The notes under the pieces were generated by a model that worked only from the letters and a program-made list of their open reading frames with translations, did not search any database and was not told the DNA's origin. Below are positions 17,907 through 24,525 of a DNA stretch of 64,000 bases, one piece after another. Every line of letters starts with the position of its first letter. Position 1 is the first letter of the stretch. Position numbers and translations under genes: made by a program. Where the stretch lies: the NCBI RefSeq assembly GCF_003600835.1, contig NZ_NQYC01000001.1, forward strand, positions 2,622,001-2,686,000, written 5' to 3'. This stretch comes from Bacillus sp. PK3_68 (GTDB lineage: Bacteria; Bacillota; Bacilli; Bacillales; Domibacillaceae).

Positions 17907-17955
17907 GAACAGCACCTTTTCGAAGTGTCCTGAAAAGGTGCTGTTCTATTTTTTC
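17907..17955 (+). terminator. Strong hairpin left of the att-like copy at 17966
   Basis: GAACAGCACCTTTTC (17907-17921) pairs perfectly with GAAAAGGTGCTGTTC (17932-17946), followed on the plus strand by a T-rich tract. No plus-strand gene ends here, so it is an orphan terminator at a cassette edge. The outer eight base pairs match the hairpin at 1832. Bases 17307-17535 and 17823-17906 show nothing else. Confidence 0.75.
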
Positions 17956-18011
17956 AAAAACCTCATTTACTTATGATACGGTTCCCTTGATGTATCTAAG
18001 TGAGGTTTTTC
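17955..18011 (-). repeat. rlmH-tail (att-like) repeat, copy at 17966, best-preserved two-arm form
   Basis: The core 17966-17984 is TTTACTTATGATACGGTTC. The left arm AAAAACCTCATTTA and right arm TAAGTGAGGTTTTT (17997-18010) are near-perfect inverses. Read on the minus strand this is arm, rlmH end, arm, as expected where one SCC-like cassette ends and the next begins. It bounds the ECF41 sigma module on its left. Confidence 0.75.
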
Positions 18012-18162
18012 ATTATAAGATACTTTATATTTTATTTACAAGTAAAGGGATTCTTCGAACAAAACAGCATCCATGTTAAAAAAAGATATGGCTTACCATA
18101 GATGAGTGGAAAAAGTTCCTTGAGCTCATTTATGAACAAGTTTCTAAAACTTTTTAAAAAGA

Positions 18163-18189
18163 TGTCACATCTATTTACCCTTTGTCGTC
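18163..18189 (+). promoter_or_regulatory. ECF41-type sigma-factor promoter
   Basis: TGTCACA (18163-18169), a 16-base spacer and CGTC (18186-18189) match, as I recall it, the promoter motif described for ECF41 sigma factors. It lies 34 bases upstream of the oxidoreductase start, and the second gene of the unit encodes an ECF41 sigma factor, so autoregulation is expected. Confidence 0.82.
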
Positions 18190-18223
18190 TTGAGTTATGA
18201 AATAACTTTTAGGAGGTTATCTT

Positions 18224-19543
18224 ATGACCCAAAAATGGGATATTGTTATAGTTGGTGGTGGATTAGCAGGTTATGTTGCAGCTAATTATTTAACTAAAGC
18301 CAATTTATCTATATTACTAGTAGAAAAAGGAAAAAATATTGGCGGCAGGGCTAGAACAAACAAGGTGAATCAACAGTATTTGAATCTAGGCCCGCATGCT
18401 CTTTATAAAAAAGGAAAAGCCAAGTCTATTCTCAAAGAATTAGGTATTAGTCTTAGTGGAAAATCACCCAAATTAGGCGGAATATTAATTGAAAACAATA
18501 TCGAATATGCTGCCCCATTTTCTCCTTTGGAACTATTTACAACAATCCTTTTGAATGGGAAAGAACGTATGGAATGGATCGCGGTTTTGTTGAAAGTAAT
18601 GAGTATAAATCCTGAAAATTTAGCAGAGCAAACATTCCAACAATGGGTTATGCACGTAGGCAACTCTGAAAAAGTTAGATCATTACTATATATACTTGGC
18701 AGACTTGCAACATATTGTCATGCTCCTGAAATGGTGAGCGCCAAAGTAATAGTATCGAATATGAAGAATGCTATGGGAGGCGTCCTTTATCTAGATGGCG
18801 GCTGGCAAACGATCATTGACCAACTTCACAATAAAGCAATCATCTTAGGTGTTCAGGTCCAATCACATACTCTTGTTAAACAAATTGATCCCGCCCAACA
18901 GGATCAATTTAAACTAACTCTGTCTAACGACGAAGAAATTCACGCGAAGTATGTAATTTGTACAACTGGCCCTCATGAACTTAATGAAATGTTAAACGAA
19001 AAGGTTAATCCTTATCAAAACAGCTTTTTTACCCAGATAACAGCTGTAAGAGGGGCAACGTTAGATCTGGCTTTAACACAGCTTCCTAACCCAAGGCGAT
19101 TATTCGCCATGGGTATCACAGATCCCCTTTATTATTCGGTACATTCAAATTATGCTCGCCTTTCTGATGACACAAAAAGTACAGTTCTTCATGTATTTAA
19201 ATATCATCACCCAGATGATCAAATTGATAGAACAAGTATTAAATACGAGCTTGAACAATTCTTAGATAGACTACAGCCAGGTTGGCAGAAATATGTGATT
19301 ACAAGACGATTTATTCCTAACATTACGGTGAACCAGCGCTTACCCCAAATAGGAGATGAGCACAAGCTACAGCGTTCTAAAACAGAAATTCCGGGATTAT
19401 ATATAGCAGGAGACTGGGCTTCCCCTAACTCCATTTTGGCAGATGGAGCAGTCAGCAGTGGAAAACAAGCAGCTGAAGAAATCATTTTAAACGAGAAGGA
19501 GAAAAATAGTGCAAATTACCAAAGAAGATTACCAACTTTTTAA
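18224..19543 (+). CDS. FAD-dependent amine-oxidase/desaturase-like oxidoreductase
   Basis: This encodes 439 residues with AGGAGG upstream. An N-terminal Rossmann FAD motif (IVIVGGGLAGYVAANYL, then LLVEKGKNIGGRARTN) and a C-terminal GLYIAGDWASPNSILADGAVSSG block place it in the phytoene desaturase / protoporphyrinogen oxidase / monoamine oxidase superfamily. Its substrate is unknown. It overlaps the sigma-factor gene by 35 bases, so the two are translationally linked. ECF41 sigma factors are characteristically linked to an oxidoreductase, epimerase or carboxymuconolactone decarboxylase gene, and this gene fills that role. The promoter at 18163 should make it a direct target. Confidence 0.85.
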   Translation: MTQKWDIVIVGGGLAGYVAANYLTKANLSILLVEKGKNIGGRARTNKVNQQYLNLGPHALYKKGKAKSILKELGISLSGKSPKLGGILIENNIEYAAPFSPLELFTTILLNGKERMEWIAVLLKVMSINPENLAEQTFQQWVMHVGNSEKVRSLLYILGRLATYCHAPEMVSAKVIVSNMKNAMGGVLYLDGGWQTIIDQLHNKAIILGVQVQSHTLVKQIDPAQQDQFKLTLSNDEEIHAKYVICTTGPHELNEMLNEKVNPYQNSFFTQITAVRGATLDLALTQLPNPRRLFAMGITDPLYYSVHSNYARLSDDTKSTVLHVFKYHHPDDQIDRTSIKYELEQFLDRLQPGWQKYVITRRFIPNITVNQRLPQIGDEHKLQRSKTEIPGLYIAGDWASPNSILADGAVSSGKQAAEEIILNEKEKNSANYQRRLPTF

Positions 19544-20372
19544 ACCATTGTTGTTTTCAATAGGTTATCGGATGTTAGGTTCAGTAGTGGAAGCAGAAGA
19601 TATTGTCCAAGAAACTTTTCTAAGAGCTTACCAAGTAAGTGAGGAAAACATAAAGATTAAGAAAGCATATCTCTGTAAAATAATGACGAACCTCTGTCTT
19701 GATGTATTAAAGTCTGCACGGTACAGACGAGAACATTATGTGGGACCATGGAATCCCGAGCCATTATTAATAGAAAGATTACAGGCCTTTGATCCACCCG
19801 AAATGCTTATACAAAAAGAAGGATTAAGTATTGCCTATTTACGAATAATGGAGCATCTGGCACCAGATGAACGAGCAATCCTCCTTTTAAGAGAGGTATT
19901 TGATTTCCCTTACCCAGAGATTGCTAACATCATTGAAAAGAAAGAAGAAAATTGCAGAAAAATTTTTAGCAGGGCTAAACAAAAGATCTCACGTGTGGAA
20001 GGTGAAAGCTTAAACTATGAGAAGAATAAGTTAATGATTAATCGCTTTATAGAAGCATTTGAAATGCAAAATAAGGATGCCTTATTAGAACTTATATCTG
20101 AAAATGTCACACTATTTTCTGATGGCGGCGGAAAAGCCACGGCTGCTGTACGTCCAATCGTATCTTTCTCCAACGTTTTAGCCTTATTGTACGGAGTCAT
20201 AAAAAAGGCCCCTGAAGACTTTTATATTGAAGTTAAAAACGTCAATTGTCAACCAGCAGTCGTGATATACATGAATGGTAAGATTCAAAGTATCCTTAGC
20301 TTTTATATTAGTAATGAAAAAATAGTGGAAATGTATATAACAATGAACCCAGATAAATTACCTATTCATTAA
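19509..20372 (+). CDS. ECF41-family sigma factor with fused SnoaL-like regulatory domain
   Basis: This encodes 287 residues from a GTG at 19509, preceded by AAGGAGAAAAATA. Sigma region 2 is at about 8-72 (the EAEDIVQETFLRAY segment) and region 4 at about 105-165 (LAPDERAILLLREVFDFPY). The linker WNPEPL (81-86) and DGGGK (205-209) in the C-terminal SnoaL-like domain are the two marks of group ECF41. In this group the fused domain replaces an anti-sigma factor and both restrains and helps activate the sigma. The inducing signal is unknown. The gene sits between two att-like repeats with its own target promoter, so the module is self-contained. A 24-codon frame follows at 20402, with doubtful meaning. 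Confidence 0.9.
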   Translation: MQITKEDYQLFKPLLFSIGYRMLGSVVEAEDIVQETFLRAYQVSEENIKIKKAYLCKIMTNLCLDVLKSARYRREHYVGPWNPEPLLIERLQAFDPPEMLIQKEGLSIAYLRIMEHLAPDERAILLLREVFDFPYPEIANIIEKKEENCRKIFSRAKQKISRVEGESLNYEKNKLMINRFIEAFEMQNKDALLELISENVTLFSDGGGKATAAVRPIVSFSNVLALLYGVIKKAPEDFYIEVKNVNCQPAVVIYMNGKIQSILSFYISNEKIVEMYITMNPDKLPIH

Positions 20373-20499
20373 AAGCTATAGAGATAGAGGGAGAAGAGAT
20401 CATGCTTGGCAGCAGGTTTTTATCGGGATTCAATAGAATAAATCTGATCTACAAGTTAAGGGTTTCCAATTGCTGAAACCTTATATCTAATTATTCAAA

Positions 20500-20545
20500 A
20501 TAAAACTGTCCCTAAAAGGCAATTAATGAGACCCTTTAGGGACAA
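20500..20545 (-). terminator. Terminator downstream of rlmH
   Basis: GTCCCTAAAAGG (20508-20519) pairs with CCCTTTAGGGAC (20532-20543), with TTTTA on the minus-strand exit side. It is about 35 bases beyond the rlmH stop and may serve both rlmH and the convergent sigma-factor gene. Confidence 0.75.
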
Positions 20546-20568
20546 CTGCTTTTCTTCCTTCTCTAGTA

Positions 20569-20598
20569 GAAGAACCTCATTTACTTATGGTACGGTTC
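20569..20598 (-). repeat. rlmH 3' end: presumed chromosomal attachment site
   Basis: TTTACTTATGGTACGGTTC (20580-20598) is the complement of the last rlmH codons (encoding EPYHK and the TAA stop in the normal frame). It is the only copy inside a gene and is therefore the likely original attB, with five copies to its left. The adjoining ACCTCA matches the arm of the other copies. Confidence 0.75.
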
Positions 20599-21059
20599 CC
20601 CCGATTAATCCGAAAGCTCCGGTAAATCTGCTCCACTAAAATCAGCCTCATAAGCTGATGAGGGAACGTCATTTTCGAGAAGGACAGTGTATCGTTCGCC
20701 CGGTTCATCACATCTTTGTGAAGGCCGAGGGAGCCACCGATGATAAAGGCAATTTTACTTTTGCCGTATGTCGCAAGTTGGTCGAGATTTTTGGCGAGTT
20801 CCTCGGATGTTTTCATTTTACCTTCAATAGCCAGCGCAATGACATGGGTGTCTGGGCTGATTTTGGCAAGAATTCGTTCACTTTCCTTTTGTTTGACTTG
20901 CTCCATTTCTGTTATACTTAGTTCTTCGGGTGCTTTTTCGTCTGCAACTTCAATGATTTCGATTTTAGCGTAAGCAGAAAGACGTTTAATATATTCGGCG
21001 ATTCCTTGCTTTAAATATTTTTCCTTCAGCTTCCCAACAGTTACGATTGTAATATTCAC
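20577..21059 (-). CDS. rlmH: 23S rRNA pseudouridine-1915 N3-methyltransferase RlmH (last residues frameshifted)
   Basis: SPOUT-class methyltransferase that modifies pseudouridine 1915 in helix 69 of 23S rRNA on assembled 70S ribosomes. It begins [20 protein letters not shown]; the SAM-binding knot FIIGGSLGL and [16 protein letters not shown] are intact. As read, it ends [10 protein letters not shown] (160 residues). One additional G in the GGGGG run at 20596-20600 would give the family ending INRGEPYHK and a stop at 20581, 159 residues as in B. subtilis. The conserved YHK tail contributes to the active site in this family, so the shift, if real, should damage function. The gene's 3' end doubles as the att-like sequence. 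Confidence 0.93.
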   Translation of the reverse strand: MNITIVTVGKLKEKYLKQGIAEYIKRLSAYAKIEIIEVADEKAPEELSITEMEQVKQKESERILAKISPDTHVIALAIEGKMKTSEELAKNLDQLATYGKSKIAFIIGGSLGLHKDVMNRANDTLSFSKMTFPHQLMRLILVEQIYRSFRINRGNRTISK

Positions 21060-21084
21060 AGCATTTCCTCACTTTACAAACAGG

Positions 21085-21329
21085 TTGTCCACAAAACTAT
21101 CCACATATCCACAAATCTGAATATTCCCCTTTATTTCAGACTGAAAATTTAGTCAAATTTTCTTTTTTATGCAAAATGACGACTTATAGCAAAAAAAATC
21201 GAACCACCTTGCATCAAATGGCCTAAAAAAAGAGTGAACCTGTGTATAAGTCGCCTTTTTTGACTTATCCACAGGTTATTTTTCTATTTTTCCGAAAAGT
21301 TATACACATACTCACAATAACTATCCACA
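21085..21329. promoter_or_regulatory. DnaA-box cluster upstream of rlmH
   Basis: Seven 9-mers match TTATCCACA with at most one mismatch: 21085, 21097, 21105, 21241 (reverse), 21265 (perfect), 21300 and 21321. They fill the spacer between rlmH and the CxxH gene, about 36 kb from oriC. No other function is evident for the 285-base spacer. It may bind DnaA as a titration site or control local promoters. Confidence 0.65.
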
Positions 21330-21344
21330 TCTTGTAGGGGAATA

Positions 21345-21494
21345 TTAGTTTGCTACTACATATTCTGCCTCGTTTTGACAATATTCACACGAGCGCTTTT
21401 CGCCTTCTAGCTTTTCAATTTTCGGAGCCGTTTCATATTCATCTACGATAATATCCAGTGCTAGCTCTGTATGTTCTTGACAGCAATAAATCAT
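21345..21494 (-). CDS. CxxH/CxxC zinc-binding-type small protein (BA_5709 family)
   Basis: This encodes 49 residues from the ATG at 21492-21494, preceded by AAAGGAGCG; a longer frame upstream lacks a ribosome site. It carries CCQEH near the N-terminus and CEYCQNEAEYVV near the C-terminus, the CxxH...CxxC pattern of a small Bacillus family normally found beside rlmH and htrC. The four residues probably bind one zinc. The function is unknown. It lies in the same orientation between htrC and rlmH. Confidence 0.8.
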   Translation of the reverse strand: MIYCCQEHTELALDIIVDEYETAPKIEKLEGEKRSCEYCQNEAEYVVAN

Positions 21495-21529
21495 TCTATC
21501 CGCTCCTTTGCTTGTATAGTTTACCATGA

Positions 21530-21565
21530 AAAAGCGCAGAAAAGCATTGGGCTTTTCTGCGTCTT
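21530..21565 (-). terminator. Terminator of htrC
   Basis: CGCAGAAAAGC (21535-21545) and GCTTTTCTGCG (21551-21561) form a perfect stem followed on the minus strand by CTTTTTC. Confidence 0.85.
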
Positions 21566-21569
21566 CTAC

Positions 21570-22784
21570 TTACATAGACCCCTCAGTAGTGAGTGTCGTT
21601 GTCTCTTGGTGCAGTTTTCCATCTCGATAAAAATGCACGACCATTTTGTCGCCGACCTTTTTCTTTGTATACATATACTTACGAAGCTCTAAAATATCAT
21701 GTACCTTTTGATCGTCGAGCTGCACAATAACGTCAAATTCCTGCAGTCCAGCTTTTGCAGCCGGTGTATTTGGATACACCTGCTCGACCATTGCCCCATC
21801 TGTAATATTTTTTGGGAGCTTCAATGTTTCCTGCTGATGATATGCTGGTACTTCATTTACATTTCTGAGCGTTACGCCCATCGCCGGACGAACCATTTTT
21901 CCTTGCGTTTCTAAACTATTGATAATTGGTTTAGCAAAATTAATGGGGATCGATAATCCAATTCCTTCTACCGACTGCTCGGCAATTTTCATAGAGTTAA
22001 TGCCGACAACCTGTCCGGCAATATTCACAAGGGCCCCTCCGCTGTTACCCGGATTGATGGCCGCATCTGTCTGGAGTACTTCCGCCTGCCAATCAACTTG
22101 CCCATCATTATTAATATCAACTGGGATGGCACGCTCCAGCCCTGAGATGACTCCCTGTGTCACTGATCCGGAAAATTCCAGACCGAGCGGATTTCCGATA
22201 GCAATAACTGGTTCTCCAATTTTCAATGCGTCTGAGTCACCAAATTCCGCTACTTTCTTTACACTTCTTGCGTCAATTTCAATAACGGCTAAGTCACTCC
22301 AAATATCTGTTCCACGAAGTTTTGCAGGGACTTTCGTTCCGTCTGCCAATGTAACTTCAAGCTGCTGTGCACCTTGGACAACGTGATTATTCGTGACTAT
22401 GTAGGCTTTGTCACCGGCTTTTTTATAGATAACACCAGAACCTGTCCCGGCCGGCTGGTTAGATTCACCTTCCCAGAAGCTACCGGATTGAATATTTGTA
22501 ATTCCGACGACTGCATCCTGTGCTTTATCAACGGCTTTCGTCACATCTGTGGTGACGTTAAGCGAAACATTTTGGCCTTTTGGCTGCTCCTTATTCGGTT
22601 CAATTTGAACGTTTTCACTTTGTTGTTCGTTTGGTAATACATCATAATCGGCCAGCTTAGGAAGCGCTAAAATTACAAGCAGTGCCCCTATAATAATTCC
22701 GGCCAAGCTGGCTAGGAAGTAGCCGCTCTTTCTAGGGCCTCGCTGATATCGACCATCAGCTCTGCCATCATCATAATAGCCCAA
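21570..22784 (-). CDS. htrC: HtrA/DegP-like membrane-anchored serine protease (HtrC/YycK)
   Basis: About 404 residues: a short cytoplasmic N-terminus, one membrane anchor (ASLAGIIIGALLVILALP), a trypsin-like domain and a PDZ domain. The catalytic triad is visible: His in TNNHVVQG, Asp in SDLAVIEID, Ser in NPGNSGGALVN. The PDZ domain begins near VYPNTPAAKAGLQEFDVI. It degrades misfolded exported proteins at the outer membrane face. The TTG at 22782-22784 (reading LGYYDDG) is chosen because AAAGGGTGAGG lies before it and homologues begin there; the frame is open six codons further. It closes the walRK-yycHIJ cluster. Confidence 0.9.
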   Translation of the reverse strand: MGYYDDGRADGRYQRGPRKSGYFLASLAGIIIGALLVILALPKLADYDVLPNEQQSENVQIEPNKEQPKGQNVSLNVTTDVTKAVDKAQDAVVGITNIQSGSFWEGESNQPAGTGSGVIYKKAGDKAYIVTNNHVVQGAQQLEVTLADGTKVPAKLRGTDIWSDLAVIEIDARSVKKVAEFGDSDALKIGEPVIAIGNPLGLEFSGSVTQGVISGLERAIPVDINNDGQVDWQAEVLQTDAAINPGNSGGALVNIAGQVVGINSMKIAEQSVEGIGLSIPINFAKPIINSLETQGKMVRPAMGVTLRNVNEVPAYHQQETLKLPKNITDGAMVEQVYPNTPAAKAGLQEFDVIVQLDDQKVHDILELRKYMYTKKKVGDKMVVHFYRDGKLHQETTTLTTEGSM

Positions 22785-22877
22785 ACACCTCACCCTTTCC
22801 AATACATACTCTCAGTTATTTTCCCCATGTAGCACAAATTATAACGTTCCCGTTGAAAAATTCAACAAAAATGCAAT

Positions 22878-22920
22878 ACAAAGAGGCCTGTCTGACAAAT
22901 CTTCAGGCAGGCCTCTTTCA
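22878..22920 (-). terminator. Terminator after walJ
   Basis: AAAGAGGCCTG (22880-22890) pairs with CAGGCCTCTTT (22908-22918), with further pairing inside the loop. It lies right at the walJ stop and separates walJ from htrC. Confidence 0.85.
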
Positions 22921-23715
22921 TTAAAGCTCTGTTAATACAGTTGGCACTTTCGGATCGGTGTGTAAGAGCTCAAATTGCTCTCCGACCGGCATATCCTTCA
23001 TTTCAAGCGTTTGTGTCACACTCATTTTTGCTAAATCTTTCATATTATTATCCTGGCTCAAATGGGCGAGATAAATACGCTTTGTCCGGTCCCCGATTAC
23101 ATCGCTCATAGCAACGGCAGCATCTTCATTAGATACATGGCCAAAGTCGCCTAAAATGCGGCGCTTAATATTCCACGGATACCGACCTACACGCAGCATT
23201 TGAACGTCGTGATTGCTTTCAAATACGTAGGCATCCGCATTGTTAATCACGCCTTTCATCCGATCGCTGACATAGCCTGTATCTGTAATTAATGCCAGCT
23301 TCCTGCCTTCATGGTGGAAAACATAAAACATTGGTTCGGCTGCATCATGAGACACACCGAATGACTCAATATCCAAATTCCCAAAGCTTTGCACCGTTTC
23401 CATATCAAATGTAAATTTCTGTTCCGTATCAATATTTCCCGTCAGCTTGTCCATTGCCTGCCACGTCTTTTCATTTGCATAAATCGGCAGTTTATACTTT
23501 CTAGCTAGCACACCTAGCCCTTTAATATGGTCACTATGTTCATGTGTTACGAGAATGCCCGTCAAGTTTTTAATTTCGCGGTCAATGGATGCAAACAGCC
23601 CTTCCATTTGTTTGCCGCTTAATCCGGCATCTACTAAAAACGCCTGATCTTCCGTTTCCACGTAGAAAGCATTTCCTGTACTACCGCTTGCCAGAACGCT
23701 AAAACGCAAAGTCAT
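22921..23715 (-). CDS. walJ: WalJ/YycJ metallo-beta-lactamase-fold protein
   Basis: This encodes 264 residues. The HxHxDH motif is THEHSDH near residue 60, with the later ligands in ITDTGYVSD and HLSQDN. It opens with [18 protein letters not shown] as in all YycJ proteins. Members are reported to have 5'-3' DNA exonuclease activity, and the gene is tied to the WalRK cell-wall system. The ATG follows GGAGTGAAGC. It lies 21 bases after yycI, so it is in the same operon. Confidence 0.92.
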   Translation of the reverse strand: MTLRFSVLASGSTGNAFYVETEDQAFLVDAGLSGKQMEGLFASIDREIKNLTGILVTHEHSDHIKGLGVLARKYKLPIYANEKTWQAMDKLTGNIDTEQKFTFDMETVQSFGNLDIESFGVSHDAAEPMFYVFHHEGRKLALITDTGYVSDRMKGVINNADAYVFESNHDVQMLRVGRYPWNIKRRILGDFGHVSNEDAAVAMSDVIGDRTKRIYLAHLSQDNNMKDLAKMSVTQTLEMKDMPVGEQFELLHTDPKVPTVLTEL

Positions 23716-23736
23716 GTTGCTTCACTCCATCTATCA

Positions 23737-24525
23737 TCAGCTGTTTTCCTCATTCTTATAGATCGATCCGTCAAAAGCATTTACAAACATTTTTTCTGTT
23801 TTTTCGCCGTTTTTAATTTTAAAGTACCAAGTAGGTGTCAATACTTGTAGTTCCGTCAAATGTACAAAAGTGTAATAACCGAGCTCTACATCAGAAATTT
23901 TGCTGTTAGGCTTAATTAAACCATTTTTATAAAGCGTTTGAATGGCCTGGTGGGCAGATATAATACTCTCCTCTTGACCATTCTCTTTCAGGTCCTCCAA
24001 CATGGTCTGCTTATAGCCGATAATTTCGTTATTGCTGTTCAACTGAACTTCAAGCCTGCCATTTTTAATTTCAAACAGCTTCTTATCCTTATAGTGCTGA
24101 TAAAAAATAGCCGTATTTTTTTCGCTATCAAGCTCCCAGTATTGATATTGATCACCGAAAATAACCTCTGTTTCAACAAATGCTTTAAGGTCTTCCAGCT
24201 TCTTCTCACCCAGCTTGATTGGCTTTTGCAGATGGCTTTCTAAAACAGTTTGATTGTCCGGAAACTTAACCGTCTGGTTCTGCAAGAGACTGACCTCTTT
24301 TTTGGTAAAGCTTTTTGTTTTTGCCGTGAGAATCGTTTCTTCGCTTACTTCTTCGGGTAATTTTCCATATTCAATATTGTAAGATTTTAATTTATCTTCA
24401 ATTGAAGCTTCCTTAATAAATTCAAATTGGCTGGCACTATGCTTATTAAGAAACACGGCTAGAAGGAAGATGTCCAAAATGAGGAAAACAGTAATGAAGA
24501 TTGTTTTTGTTTTACTCCAATCCAT
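23737..24525 (-). CDS. yycI: YycI, membrane regulator of WalK
   Basis: About 262 residues from the ATG at 24523-24525 (MDWSKTKTIFITVFLILDIF), one N-terminal membrane helix and an extracytoplasmic domain. It forms a complex with YycH and WalK and, in B. subtilis, restrains the kinase. An upstream extension of the frame overlaps yycH and lacks homology. The true start overlaps the yycH end by 14 bases, which implies translational coupling. The end of the domain (KMFVNAFDGSIYKN) is typical. Confidence 0.9.
   Translation of the reverse strand: MDWSKTKTIFITVFLILDIFLLAVFLNKHSASQFEFIKEASIEDKLKSYNIEYGKLPEEVSEETILTAKTKSFTKKEVSLLQNQTVKFPDNQTVLESHLQKPIKLGEKKLEDLKAFVETEVIFGDQYQYWELDSEKNTAIFYQHYKDKKLFEIKNGRLEVQLNSNNEIIGYKQTMLEDLKENGQEESIISAHQAIQTLYKNGLIKPNSKISDVELGYYTFVHLTELQVLTPTWYFKIKNGEKTEKMFVNAFDGSIYKNEENS

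Noticed and set aside
1877-18011. Repeats considered as a CRISPR array
   Set aside because: Spacing is 0.5-7 kb with genes between, no regular spacers, no cas genes.
1877-18011. Repeats considered as ordinary terminators or REP elements
   Set aside because: They share a 19-base core with the rlmH coding end, all in one orientation and all on one side of rlmH. The arms could form a weak stem, but separate true terminators already lie beside them.
20402-20476. 24-codon frame with a purine-rich upstream after the sigma gene
   Set aside because: Too short, no family, ribosome site not well placed; not listed as a gene.
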